Positions 26,938 to 35,783 of a stretch of DNA of 64,000 nt are shown piece after piece; within the stretch, counting starts at the first letter, position 1; every line of letters starts with the position of its first letter. The notes beneath the pieces were generated by a model. The model was given only the letters and a program-made list of their open reading frames with translations, searched no databases and was not told the origin of the DNA. Source of the stretch: Planctomycetota bacterium. GTDB taxonomy: Bacteria; Planctomycetota; UBA8108; UBA1146. The stretch spans positions 10,430 through 74,429 of the forward strand of contig JAAZXB010000008.1 in the NCBI GenBank assembly GCA_014240375.1, read 5' to 3'. The position numbers and the translations under genes are program-made.

Positions 26938-28323
26938 GACCACGTTTCCTGCGACATCGGTGAGGCGGAAATCACGCCCCGCATGGCGGTAGGTCAGTTT
27001 CTCGTGGTCAATCCCCAGCAGGTGCAAGATCGTCGCATGAAGATCATTGACGTGCACCTTATCGACCACCGAGTGATACCCGTAGTCGTCCGTCTCGCCA
27101 TAGGACATTCCCCCTTTGACGCCTCCACCGGCCATCCATATCGTGAACCCATGCGGATTGTGATCTCTTCCGTTTCCATCCTGGGCTGTTGGTGTCCGGC
27201 CAAACTCCCCGCCCCAGATCACCAGCGTGTCCTCCAGTAATCCCCGCGTCTTGAGATCCTTCAACAGTCCGGCAATCGGCTTGTCGACCTCGAGCGCATT
27301 GTTGGAATGACCTCCCTTGAGATTGCTGTGCTGATCCCACTTGTAGGAATGAGTGCACTGAATGAAACGAACTCCCGCCTCTGCGAAACGTCGAGCCATC
27401 AGGCACTGACGCCCGAAGTTGTCAGTTTTCGGTTCGTCGATGCCATACATCTCCATGGTGGTCGCCGTCTCGCCTGCCAGATCCATCACCTCTGGAGCCT
27501 CGGTTTGCATCTGGAACGCCACCTCAAAGGATCGAATCCGAGCATCGAGCGAATCGTCGGTGGATCGATCTCCGAGATGCTCGAGATTAATCTGGTTGAG
27601 AAGTTCCAGCTGCATCTGCTGCAGTCCTTCATTCCAGTGGCTGTTCTTCAGGTGATGAATCGTCGCATTTCTCGCCTTGACTCCGGCATGCCCGATCGGA
27701 GTTCCCTGGTATCGAGCCGGCAAGAATGCGCTCGACCAGTTGTTGACTCCCCCATGCCCCAGCGTCGGACAGATGGTGATAAATCCTGGCAGGTCCGAGT
27801 TCTCCTCACCCAGTCCGTAGAGCACCCACGAACCCATGCTCGGCCTGACGAAGGTGTCGCTTCCGGTGTGGAGGGCAAGCAATGCTCCACCGTGAGCGTC
27901 ATTGGTGCCGTGCATACTCTTGACGAAGCAGATGTCATCGACCATTCCCGCGACGTGGGGAAACAGATCACTGACCCACTGCCCCGACTCACCGTACTGC
28001 TTGAACTCCCAGGGAGATCTCATCACCCCGCCATATTGCTTCGGATCGGCAAAGGTCACTCGAGGGAGTGGGTACGGCAGCGGCTTGCCGTCATCCTGGA
28101 TCAATCTCGGCTTGTAATCGAAGGTATCGACCTGTGACGGGCCACCGTGCATGAAGAGGAAGATGACCCGCTTTGCCCGCGGAGCAAAATGCGGCCCTCC
28201 GGGGATTCCTGCGAATGCCGGAGATGATCCAAGCAACCCATCGAGAGCCAGTGCACCAAATCCGGCGCAACAGCCCTTGAGCATTTTCCTGCGCGAGATA
28301 GCACTCATCGGATCAATATTCAA
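26920..28323 (-). CDS. DUF1501 family exported protein
   Basis: 467 residues, typical of the planctomycete DUF1501 family (sulfatase/phosphatase-like fold, function unproven). It has a twin-arginine signal (SRRKMLKGCCAGFGALAL), then FLFMHGGPSQVDTFDYKP, FVKSMHGTNDAHGGALLALHTGS, and WGGEFGRTPTAQDGNGRDHNP with potential metal ligands. The TTG at 28323 is preceded by GAGGAG at 5 nt; ATG 28308 is the alternative. It lies 44 bp downstream of the DUF1549/DUF1553 gene, the standard planctomycete pairing, so the two probably work together in the envelope. Confidence 0.95.
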   Translation of the reverse strand: MNIDPMSAISRRKMLKGCCAGFGALALDGLLGSSPAFAGIPGGPHFAPRAKRVIFLFMHGGPSQVDTFDYKPRLIQDDGKPLPYPLPRVTFADPKQYGGVMRSPWEFKQYGESGQWVSDLFPHVAGMVDDICFVKSMHGTNDAHGGALLALHTGSDTFVRPSMGSWVLYGLGEENSDLPGFITICPTLGHGGVNNWSSAFLPARYQGTPIGHAGVKARNATIHHLKNSHWNEGLQQMQLELLNQINLEHLGDRSTDDSLDARIRSFEVAFQMQTEAPEVMDLAGETATTMEMYGIDEPKTDNFGRQCLMARRFAEAGVRFIQCTHSYKWDQHSNLKGGHSNNALEVDKPIAGLLKDLKTRGLLEDTLVIWGGEFGRTPTAQDGNGRDHNPHGFTIWMAGGGVKGGMSYGETDDYGYHSVVDKVHVNDLHATILHLLGIDHEKLTYRHAGRDFRLTDVAGNVVKKIIA

Positions 28324-28367
28324 TTCAACTCCTCAGTCTCCACGGGCCTCGAACCCGACCAAGACCT

Positions 28368-31300
28368 TCAATCAAGATACAGAAACTCGCTGGTCGCCAG
28401 TAACGCCTGACAAAACGCCTGACACGCAGACTGGTAAGGATCACCCGGTCGATCTTCTTCAGGCATCGTGAGGATCGACTGCTCCACTCGCTTTACGAAC
28501 AAGATCGCACGCTCTACCTCTGCTTCGGTGGCTTCGCGACACAGGATTCTGCGATGCATCTCCTGAACTTGGTCGACCTCGGTCAACTTCAATTCGAGGA
28601 CCTGATTGGCGATCGCCAGCGCAGCGTCCAACACCATCGGCGAGTTGAGAAAGAACAGTGCCTGGTGAGCCACCACGGTCGAGTAACGCTTCGAGATCGG
28701 TGTCGAAGGATCATTGTAATCGAAGGCGCTGAACAGCTCATACATCGCATTGCGAATCACCGGTAGATAGATGGATCGACGAGGAAGATCGTAGCGAGCC
28801 GTATTGTTCGACTGGTCATTGGTCACATATCCGCGATTTTTGGTCATCAACAAGGTGCCGCCCATCTCGCGGTCGAGACCCTGACTCACGGCCAGCACTG
28901 AATCGCGCACTGCTTCTGCACGCAGGCGTTGGCGATTCTGGCTCCACAAGAGTCGGTTTTCCGGATCGATCAATGTCGCCATCGGATTTTCGATGACCTG
29001 TTGCCTCCAGGTGGAAGTCTTGAGAATTCTTCGGATCGTCTTTTTCGTCGACCAACCATCGGCGACAAAGTCGTGAGCAAGTCGATCCAGAAGTTCTGGA
29101 TGACTGGGTAGATCACCGCTGAAGCCGAAGTTGGACGGAGTCGAGACCAGTGCTTCACCAAACAGTTCCAACCAGATTCGATTGACCGCCACCCGCGAGG
29201 TCAAGGGGTGCCGCTCATCTGCCATCCAGCGTGCCAGCTCCAGCCGACCACTCTTCCCATCTTCTGCCTGCATCGGGGGAACCAGGTGATCGGTGATCTG
29301 AAGAGCGCCACGCGGCACCGCATCCTTGGCCAATCGAAGATGACTACCGCGAATATGAATCGGAAGGTCGGCGACCATTCCGTCCTGGACACCGAGTGCC
29401 ATCACCGCAGCGGGGGGCATCGATTCATCCTTCTTCGCAAGCGCCGCCACCATCTGCTCGACCGGTGCACGAAGTTCTTCGGGAGCTGCGTTTTCTGCCT
29501 GCAATAACGGCTCGAACCAGGGGCCGACCGTCGAGTGCAACTGCTGAGAGACCGATGGCGTTTGAACCACTGTCCCATCTTCGGTGACTACCGTCGCCTC
29601 GACCACCTTCTGGAAGACCGCTGCGACACCCGGATGATCGTTGGGAGTGGCCTCGGAGAGGATGGCCTTCACCTCTGCAGGTAACTTATCGGTCCGCGGG
29701 TCGGCGACAGTATTGGCCCACCAGCGGGCGACCTGCTGCGGGTTCTGTGGTCGATCTTCGCTCCCCAGATGCATCCACCGGACCCAGGATCCCCAGAGAG
29801 GATCCTCCTCGATCGTCGGTCTTGTCAGGAAATCGACCCAGCCGGAAACGATGATCGGATCCACGGTGTTCGGCCACCCTTTGGCGGGAACCAGCCGCAC
29901 TCGATCCAGATGAGGAACAGCACCCGGTCTCTCGAGTCGGATCGTCACCAGTCCCGCATCGAGGTCCAGTGTTGCCTGAGTTTCCCAGCGCAGATCGTTG
30001 GTGGTCCAACCACCCGTGACGGAGGCGAGTGCATCCTTCGAGATCTGCTCCCCGTTCACCAGTAGACGCATCGGGCGTTTCTCCAGCGCCGCATACCGAA
30101 CATCGAGGTTCCACTCACCCGCTTTCGGGACCTGCAATTCCCAGGTCGCTTGCTGGAGTCCGCCCTTCACCGAGTGAAGTACCGGTATCTGATCGGTCCC
30201 GTAGTTCGAACGGTTCTCCCCGAGTGAGGTGGAGTGCGTCTCTGTCACTGCTGCGATGGCGATTTCCTCCAGCGCATCCAGCGCCGCCAGAAGATGCTTG
30301 CCGACTCCCCCGGAGAGACCTCCCTCGAGGACTTCCCGCAGTTCCTTCTTTGCGCTCTCAACATTCTTGGCAATGCTGGCTCGCTCAGTTTCCCAGAGTT
30401 TTCTACTCTGCGCCTCTGCCACTGTTTCCAGCGAGATCTCACGCCACTTGGCGACGGTTTTCAAGCTCTCCATGGTGCTGGTCGATCGAAAGATCCCTGC
30501 CATGGCGTAATAATCCTTGGCCGGAATCGGATCAAACTTGTGATCATGACAGCGAGCACAGCCTACGGTCATTCCCAGGAAGGTCCGGGCGGTGACATCC
30601 AGTTGCTCATCCACCACATCGATGGCCAACTTCGCCTCGTCCTGTTCGGCCAGCATCTTTGGACCCAGAACCAAGAATCCGGTAGCGAGCCGCTGATCTC
30701 TCCACGCCTGTTGATCCGCCGTCTGGGGAAGCAAGTCCCCGGCGATCTGCTCGACCAAGAACTCATCGAAGGGTTTGTCCTCGTTGAAGGAGCGGATCAC
30801 GTAATCTCGATAGCGCCACGCCTCTCCGAAGGCGAGGTTTTCATCGAGACCGTTGGAATCGGCATAGCGCACCAGGTCCAACCATGACCTGGCCCACCGC
30901 TCTCCAAATCCATCGGACGCCAGTAACTCATCGATGAACTGATCGAAAGCGAGCGGATCCTCGGACTCCACCAGTTGCTTCATGCGGGGCCAGGGCAAGG
31001 GAAGTCCAGTGAGCAACTGGTGCGCCCGCTGGGCCAGCACCGGGAGGCTCGCCTCGGGTGCCATGGTGAGATCATTTCGTTCCAACTCCGCGAGGATGAA
31101 GGCATCGATGGGATCCCTCACCCGCTCGATCGCCTGCACCTCTGGCGGTGCCGGATCTGCCACAGGAAGAAAAGCCCAGTGCGACCGGGACTGCTCGATC
31201 TCGACCGGCTTTCGCCCTGCTACGGATCGACGACTCGAGGAGATGGGTTCATCTCTGGGATCACTGGCCCCGGTGCGGATCCACTGCGCCAGCGACTGGA

Positions 31301-31682
31301 TCTCCAGGGTGGAGAGAGTCTCACCCGGTGGCATCGAGAGCCCCGGCTCGGTTCCATTGACCACTCGCAGTAACAGACTGCCCGCCGGGTCACCGGGAAT
31401 CACTGCGGGACCCCGATCTCCTCCAGCAAGAACTCCGTCGCGGAAATCGAGCCTCAGATCGCTCTTCAGTTCCTTCGCTTCCGAACTGTGGCACGAATAA
31501 CATCTCTGTACGAGCAGCGGCCGGACTTCATTCTCGAACTGCTCCAGTAGCGCTGCTGGAATCTCCTCCTCCAGCGCCTCCCCCGCCAATGCATGAAGAG
31601 GGGCGGCAAGAAGAAACAGGATCACCCATCGAGCGATACTGCTGGCATGGCTCCCAGAGCTTCTCAAATACCAAAATTGCAC
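28368..31682 (-). CDS. PSCyt1-DUF1549-DUF1553 exported cytochrome-like protein
   Basis: 1104 residues, planctomycete-specific in my experience. Signal peptide 1-33; planctomycete cytochrome c domain with CYSCH (Cys61, Cys64, His65), a single c-type haem site; DUF1549 domain (about 185-395) ending near a second CARCHDHKFDP haem-like motif; a beta-sandwich insertion resembling a CBM6-type domain (about 500-600); DUF1553 (about 830-1060). GTG start at 31682 with GAGGTGA upstream. Its genomic partner is DUF1501. The function is unproven; carbohydrate or sulfated-polysaccharide oxidation is often suggested. Confidence 0.93.
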   Translation of the reverse strand: MQFWYLRSSGSHASSIARWVILFLLAAPLHALAGEALEEEIPAALLEQFENEVRPLLVQRCYSCHSSEAKELKSDLRLDFRDGVLAGGDRGPAVIPGDPAGSLLLRVVNGTEPGLSMPPGETLSTLEIQSLAQWIRTGASDPRDEPISSSRRSVAGRKPVEIEQSRSHWAFLPVADPAPPEVQAIERVRDPIDAFILAELERNDLTMAPEASLPVLAQRAHQLLTGLPLPWPRMKQLVESEDPLAFDQFIDELLASDGFGERWARSWLDLVRYADSNGLDENLAFGEAWRYRDYVIRSFNEDKPFDEFLVEQIAGDLLPQTADQQAWRDQRLATGFLVLGPKMLAEQDEAKLAIDVVDEQLDVTARTFLGMTVGCARCHDHKFDPIPAKDYYAMAGIFRSTSTMESLKTVAKWREISLETVAEAQSRKLWETERASIAKNVESAKKELREVLEGGLSGGVGKHLLAALDALEEIAIAAVTETHSTSLGENRSNYGTDQIPVLHSVKGGLQQATWELQVPKAGEWNLDVRYAALEKRPMRLLVNGEQISKDALASVTGGWTTNDLRWETQATLDLDAGLVTIRLERPGAVPHLDRVRLVPAKGWPNTVDPIIVSGWVDFLTRPTIEEDPLWGSWVRWMHLGSEDRPQNPQQVARWWANTVADPRTDKLPAEVKAILSEATPNDHPGVAAVFQKVVEATVVTEDGTVVQTPSVSQQLHSTVGPWFEPLLQAENAAPEELRAPVEQMVAALAKKDESMPPAAVMALGVQDGMVADLPIHIRGSHLRLAKDAVPRGALQITDHLVPPMQAEDGKSGRLELARWMADERHPLTSRVAVNRIWLELFGEALVSTPSNFGFSGDLPSHPELLDRLAHDFVADGWSTKKTIRRILKTSTWRQQVIENPMATLIDPENRLLWSQNRQRLRAEAVRDSVLAVSQGLDREMGGTLLMTKNRGYVTNDQSNNTARYDLPRRSIYLPVIRNAMYELFSAFDYNDPSTPISKRYSTVVAHQALFFLNSPMVLDAALAIANQVLELKLTEVDQVQEMHRRILCREATEAEVERAILFVKRVEQSILTMPEEDRPGDPYQSACQAFCQALLATSEFLYLD

Positions 31683-31832
31683 GAATTCTCACCTCTCTCT
31701 GGTACTCGCATCCGCCTCGTCCCATCCTAGCCTCCACGAGTCCTCAGGACCACCTCGGGGGCATGAGTTGCAGAGCCTCCACAAACAGGCACAATCGATC
31801 CCGGACAGGGAATTGAAGAGGATGGAAAGAGC

Positions 31833-32684
31833 ATGATCGTCAGTCAGAAATCAACCCCGACAACTTCTTCGCTGGTCTCTCCCGAGTCCCGGCTGCCCCT
31901 CCTCGGGTGGATGCTCCTGCTGACCTGCACTTGTGGCTGCTCCATCTCCGAAAAGTTCCAACAGCGATTGGATGTTACCGCTACGCTTTCGGCCGCGAGA
32001 ACTGCTCCAGAAGGAAAAATGACCACTGTCAGTGGCACAACTTCCAGTCAGGTCCAACTCGAGCAACAAGATCTATCGGAATCTTCACTGTCAGCAGGGA
32101 TGCGACTCCAGTTCGATCATGGGCCCTTGCGCTTTCTGGTCGACAGCATCGGGGCATCCAGTGCGTCTACAGGTTTCTTCTCCGGCGCCATCGTCGGCGC
32201 CGATCTCCCGGCAGACATCTACGGCTCCGAGATCGAACTGAGCAGTGCACGCTTGCTGATGGCCTTTCCCCTCTCCGCCTCTGCCCGGGGAGAAGAAGGG
32301 GCTCTCGACGCTCGGCTCCTCGCGGGCCTCGACCTGACCGGGATTCGGCTCCAATTCAAATCGACCAGCGACCCGTCGGCATTTGCCGAGTTCGATGAAC
32401 TGGTACCGGCACCGGTTCTCGGCATCCAATCATCGATCAGGATTGCCCCAACATTGGATCTTGAAGGGATCTTTACCTTTCTCCCCCTGGCGAAAATCAC
32501 CGACTACGACGCAGAATGCATCGATGGCTCGATTCGACTCGGCTGGGATCCTGACCCTGACTGGAACCTCTTTGCTGGAGTTCGATCACACAACATCGAG
32601 TTATCCAGAGTTGCCGATGGAAGGCCCATCGATCTCGACTTCTCGATTGAAGTGATCGAACTTGGTGTCGAGTACCAGTTCTGA
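31833..32684 (+). CDS. Putative outer-membrane lipoprotein, beta-barrel-like
   Basis: 283 residues, no family recognised. A long N-region leads to a hydrophobic segment and a possible lipobox (LLTCTCGC, Cys near 36). The mature part alternates hydrophobic and polar residues (ARLLAGLDLTGIRLQF, IRIAPTLDLEGIFTFLP, SIRLGWDPDPDWNLFAGV) and ends IEVIELGVEYQF, a classic C-terminal Phe barrel strand. The ATG follows GGATGGAAAG. It is divergent from the DUF1549 operon and may have a related surface role. Confidence 0.7.
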   Translation: MIVSQKSTPTTSSLVSPESRLPLLGWMLLLTCTCGCSISEKFQQRLDVTATLSAARTAPEGKMTTVSGTTSSQVQLEQQDLSESSLSAGMRLQFDHGPLRFLVDSIGASSASTGFFSGAIVGADLPADIYGSEIELSSARLLMAFPLSASARGEEGALDARLLAGLDLTGIRLQFKSTSDPSAFAEFDELVPAPVLGIQSSIRIAPTLDLEGIFTFLPLAKITDYDAECIDGSIRLGWDPDPDWNLFAGVRSHNIELSRVADGRPIDLDFSIEVIELGVEYQF

Positions 32685-33016
32685 ATCATCCCTTCTGCCT
32701 CGACTCGCCACCTGTAGTCGACCTGTAGTTCGCCCTCTGACTCCTTGGCGACCAGAGGTCCTCCAGAGAACAGAAATTGTCTCGGCAATTCAATCGACTG
32801 AGATGTGCTCGATCTTGCTGAAGACATTGAAGGAGCAACGCCCCGACAGCACCAAACTTGAAGTGGAATCGGCGGCACAGGCCTCGGCTTCTTCAAGAAC
32901 ATCTGCCTGAAACCATACGGGGGGATGTGTCGGTCGAAAAGCTGAGGGAAACAGCACCTGTTTCAAATTGAACATTCCATTGGTCACTCCCATGAGTCCA
33001 GGCTGGTCGACCAGAA
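32685..33016. other. Intergenic region with palindrome, weak small ORF
   Basis: 332 bp between convergent genes. A perfect 12-bp palindrome CTGGTCGACCAG lies at 33003-33014, directly after the stop of the 33017-34390 gene. A minus-strand frame of 61-67 codons (32790-32993; inner ATG with GGGAG upstream) could be a small gene, but it has no signal or family resemblance and is not called. Confidence 0.45.
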
Positions 33017-34390
33017 CTAAATTTCCAGTCTTCTGGAAAGATCTGAATTCAGTTTCCGGTCGGGATCGATACGATTTCTCAAACTGAGGAACTGATCCAC
33101 TTGCGGATACATTCTTCGCAACAACTCCGGTGTGAGAGTTGAATCCTTGGCGAGATAAACTCGACCGCCCACATCTGCAATCCTGGAATCACACTGGTGC
33201 AAGACCTCCTTCACTCCAGTCGTGGCTTTGAAGTCCATCGAGAGGGTCATCCCTTCGGCACCAAAAGACAGTCCCCCCGCACCTTTTCTCATCTTCTTGA
33301 TCACGACCAGCGTCGAGGGGCACCGTGCACGCTTCGAGAGCTCGAGCAGTTCGCGGATCGTTCCAGAGCAGTGATCTTCGGGAATGAGCGACTGGTGCTG
33401 GTGGAATCCAGCTGGCTGGTAGATCTTCTTCCAGTCGCGCCAGCGTTCGAGCGGGAACAGCAGCCGCTCCAGCTTCCAGTTTCTCTGCCGACGACCGATT
33501 CTTGCCGAGGCGTGGCGCACGGCGTTATGACAACGAATTCCGATCGGTGACAGAGCCCAGGAAAATCCAGCGGGAAAACCGTGCCCCCTGGGAAGATCCC
33601 AACTCGACCGATTCGATCGAACGACCCGATCGGTCGCCGCCACCGTTCCCCCAACCACGATCCCTCGACCAAATTCGCTGCCCCTGGCGGTCGCGTCGAT
33701 CCAGGCAGCGACATGCTCTTCGCTGGCGGCGAGTCGATCGAGTTGTGCGAGGGACTCCTGCAGATTTCTTGTGACCAGAACCTGTACCTCGACCCTGTTT
33801 GCCAGCAGAGGAATCACTGCCAATCGGGCCTCGAGAATCACTCCCGTCAAACCCATGCCACCGATGGTCCCACGAAAGATCTCTGGCTCTCGATCTCGAT
33901 CGCAGTCGATCACTTCGCCTGAGGGAAGCAGTAATTGGAGAGCAACGGTGACATCCCCGATCGACCCCCTACTCAGGTGATTCTTGCCGTGGACATCGGC
34001 TGCAAGCATCCCCCCCACCGTGGCATCGAGGACTCCTGGGACCACCGGTAGAGTGAGCCCCTGGCGAGCGAGCAGTGGGAGTAGTTGGCGCAGGGTCACG
34101 GCAGCAGAAACCGATACACTTGCTGATTGCAGGTCCGTTGGAGTTGCAGCGGCGGACAGGATCGGGTCACCGCTGGGGGGCTTCAACTGCAGTAATCGCC
34201 CCTGGTCAAGAATCGCAGCATCTCCATAGGAGCACCCGCCTCCTCTGGGCAACCAGGGGCCGTCCTCGCGCAGAAGGGTGCGGCTCTCCTCGACTCCTTG
34301 ACAGCGGATGACCTTGCAGCGGGCATGGCAAGTGCCCGCCCAGCCCGAGACATCTCGCCACTCCTCTGCGGGGTCCTCACCCATCGGCAT
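33017..34390 (-). CDS. FAD-binding oxidoreductase, DprE1-like
   Basis: 457 residues of the VAO/PCMH flavoprotein family. The FAD-binding PP-loop is seen as LPRGGGCSYGDAA (about 46-58), followed by VPGVLDATVGGMLAADVHGKNH, close to the DprE1 motif around HGKNH, and a C-terminal DLSRRLEI. DprE1 oxidises decaprenylphosphoryl-ribose in cell-wall synthesis; here a polyprenyl-sugar or other sugar substrate is an inference. ATG 34390 is chosen because GGAGGAGGG lies 7 nt upstream; GTG 34408 would start inside that SD. It is 50 bp downstream of the MqnD-like gene on the same strand. Confidence 0.82.
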   Translation of the reverse strand: MPMGEDPAEEWRDVSGWAGTCHARCKVIRCQGVEESRTLLREDGPWLPRGGGCSYGDAAILDQGRLLQLKPPSGDPILSAAATPTDLQSASVSVSAAVTLRQLLPLLARQGLTLPVVPGVLDATVGGMLAADVHGKNHLSRGSIGDVTVALQLLLPSGEVIDCDRDREPEIFRGTIGGMGLTGVILEARLAVIPLLANRVEVQVLVTRNLQESLAQLDRLAASEEHVAAWIDATARGSEFGRGIVVGGTVAATDRVVRSNRSSWDLPRGHGFPAGFSWALSPIGIRCHNAVRHASARIGRRQRNWKLERLLFPLERWRDWKKIYQPAGFHQHQSLIPEDHCSGTIRELLELSKRARCPSTLVVIKKMRKGAGGLSFGAEGMTLSMDFKATTGVKEVLHQCDSRIADVGGRVYLAKDSTLTPELLRRMYPQVDQFLSLRNRIDPDRKLNSDLSRRLEI

Positions 34391-34440
34391 CAGAAGGCCC
34401 TCCTCCACCCTGAGGGGGATATGCCGGAAGCAACCAGCAA

Positions 34441-35271
34441 TCAGCCGATGAACTCGGGTTCAGCCACTTCCGGTACTGCTCCACTACCGGCACCCATCCG
34501 GAGGAATCTGCACACCGCTTCGCGGCCATCCTCACCGTAGTCCAGGGTTCTCTGATTGACGTACATACCGACGAATTGATCGGTCTGCTCACGCGTAAGA
34601 CCTCGATTGTATTGCTCGGCATACTGGAGTGCTTCTTCACGATGCTCCAGAGCATACGCGATGCTCTCGCGCAAAATCCTTGAGATCTCCCGGATGTGTG
34701 TCTCCCCCAGATCTCTGCGGATGGCATTCCCTCCCAGAGGAAGCGGAAGCCCATCCTGAGTTCGAGCCCACCATTCACCGAAGTCCACTACAGAATGATA
34801 GCCCTCATCTTCGTAGGTCACTTGACCCTCGTGAATGATCACACCAGCCTCGAAATCTCCCGAGTCGATTCGTTGCATGATCTCATCGAAGGGGACCACT
34901 TCCATTTTCGCTTCTGGCATCCACAGCTTGAGTGCCAGAGCGGCACTGGTCCACTCCCCAGGAACAGCGATGACCTGGTCTGACAGGTCTTCACGGGTAC
35001 GTGGCTCCCTGGTGATCAGCACCGGGCCGTATCCCTCACCCATGCTCGCTCCATGATTCAGCAATGCATACTGATCCGACAGATGGGCGTAGGCATGAAT
35101 CGAGATGGCGGTCACTTCGTGTCTGCCTTCGACCGCATGGCGATTTAGTGTTTCGATATCTGCCATCATGTGGTCGAACTGATACTCACCGGTATCGACC
35201 TTGCCTTCACCGATGGCGAAGTGCATGAAAGCATCGTCTGAATCGGGGCTATGTGCGATGACGACCTTCAA
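34441..35271 (-). CDS. MqnD-like periplasmic-binding-fold protein
   Basis: 276 residues matching the menaquinone (futalosine pathway) MqnA/MqnD family: VVIAHSPDSDDAFMHFAIGEGKV at the N-terminus is the diagnostic segment, followed by HEVTAISIHAYAHLSDQYALLNHGASMGEGYGP. MqnD converts cyclic dehypoxanthinylfutalosine to 1,4-dihydroxy-6-naphthoate, a menaquinone precursor. Start TTG 35271 with AAAGGAG at 5 nt. No other mqn gene is nearby, so the reaction is inferred from sequence alone. The following gene on the strand is a flavoprotein. Confidence 0.8.
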   Translation of the reverse strand: MKVVIAHSPDSDDAFMHFAIGEGKVDTGEYQFDHMMADIETLNRHAVEGRHEVTAISIHAYAHLSDQYALLNHGASMGEGYGPVLITREPRTREDLSDQVIAVPGEWTSAALALKLWMPEAKMEVVPFDEIMQRIDSGDFEAGVIIHEGQVTYEDEGYHSVVDFGEWWARTQDGLPLPLGGNAIRRDLGETHIREISRILRESIAYALEHREEALQYAEQYNRGLTREQTDQFVGMYVNQRTLDYGEDGREAVCRFLRMGAGSGAVPEVAEPEFIG

Positions 35272-35513
35272 TGGGGCTCCTTTCCCTCCAATTTCTCAGT
35301 CTCCCCCCCGATCGGAGGGAAACGGGAGGTCACGGCGAAACGCCGCCAACTGGGAGAATATCCGCTCCTGCAGCCCATGGCCACAAAACCTGCCCAGCGG
35401 TTCCCTTGCGGAGAAATCACAGAAATCCTATCCTCACGGTGGTAAGGGTTCACTGGAGAGGGCCAGCAGGTATCCTCTGAATTAGAAAACAGAACATTTC
35501 TTGGAGAACTTCG

Positions 35514-35747
35514 ATGGCAGACCCAGCAAACAGAGTTGAAAGCAACGTGCCTGGAAAATGGTATGTCGACGAGGAGTGCATCGATTGCGACCTCTGTCGC
35601 ACCACTGCTCCCGATAACTTCCGTGCCAACGAGGACGAGGGCTATTCCTATGTCTTCAAGCAGCCCGAGACTCCTGAAGAGATCGAGTTGAGCGAGCAAG
35701 CCAAGGAAGAGTGCCCCGTCGAGGCGATCGGGGAAGACGGAAAATAA
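35514..35747 (+). CDS. Small single-cluster ferredoxin
   Basis: 77 residues. A Cys-x2-Cys-x2-Cys motif (CIDCDLC) and a distal ECPVEAI give four ligands for one [4Fe-4S] cluster, with a long acidic spacer between them that probably replaces the second cluster. Soluble electron carrier. The ATG follows TTGGAGA at about 7 nt. A monocistronic unit: it is divergent from the MqnD-like gene and ends at a hairpin. Confidence 0.92.
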   Translation: MADPANRVESNVPGKWYVDEECIDCDLCRTTAPDNFRANEDEGYSYVFKQPETPEEIELSEQAKEECPVEAIGEDGK

Positions 35748-35751
35748 CCGG

Positions 35752-35783
35752 ATCTAACGGGTCCTGCACCGAACCCGTTAGAT
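35752..35783. terminator. Hairpin shared by ferredoxin and radical SAM genes
   Basis: Perfect 11-bp stem (ATCTAACGGGT, 35752-35762, with 35773-35783) and a 10-nt loop, 5 bases after the ferredoxin stop. The convergent radical SAM gene ends at 35778, so its TAA stop is inside the stem. No T-run, so termination efficiency is uncertain. Confidence 0.65.

Noticed and set aside
32790-32993. 61-67 codon minus-strand frame after the DprE1-like gene
   Set aside because: Only a moderate SD before the inner ATG and no recognisable features; kept as a remark in the gap entry.
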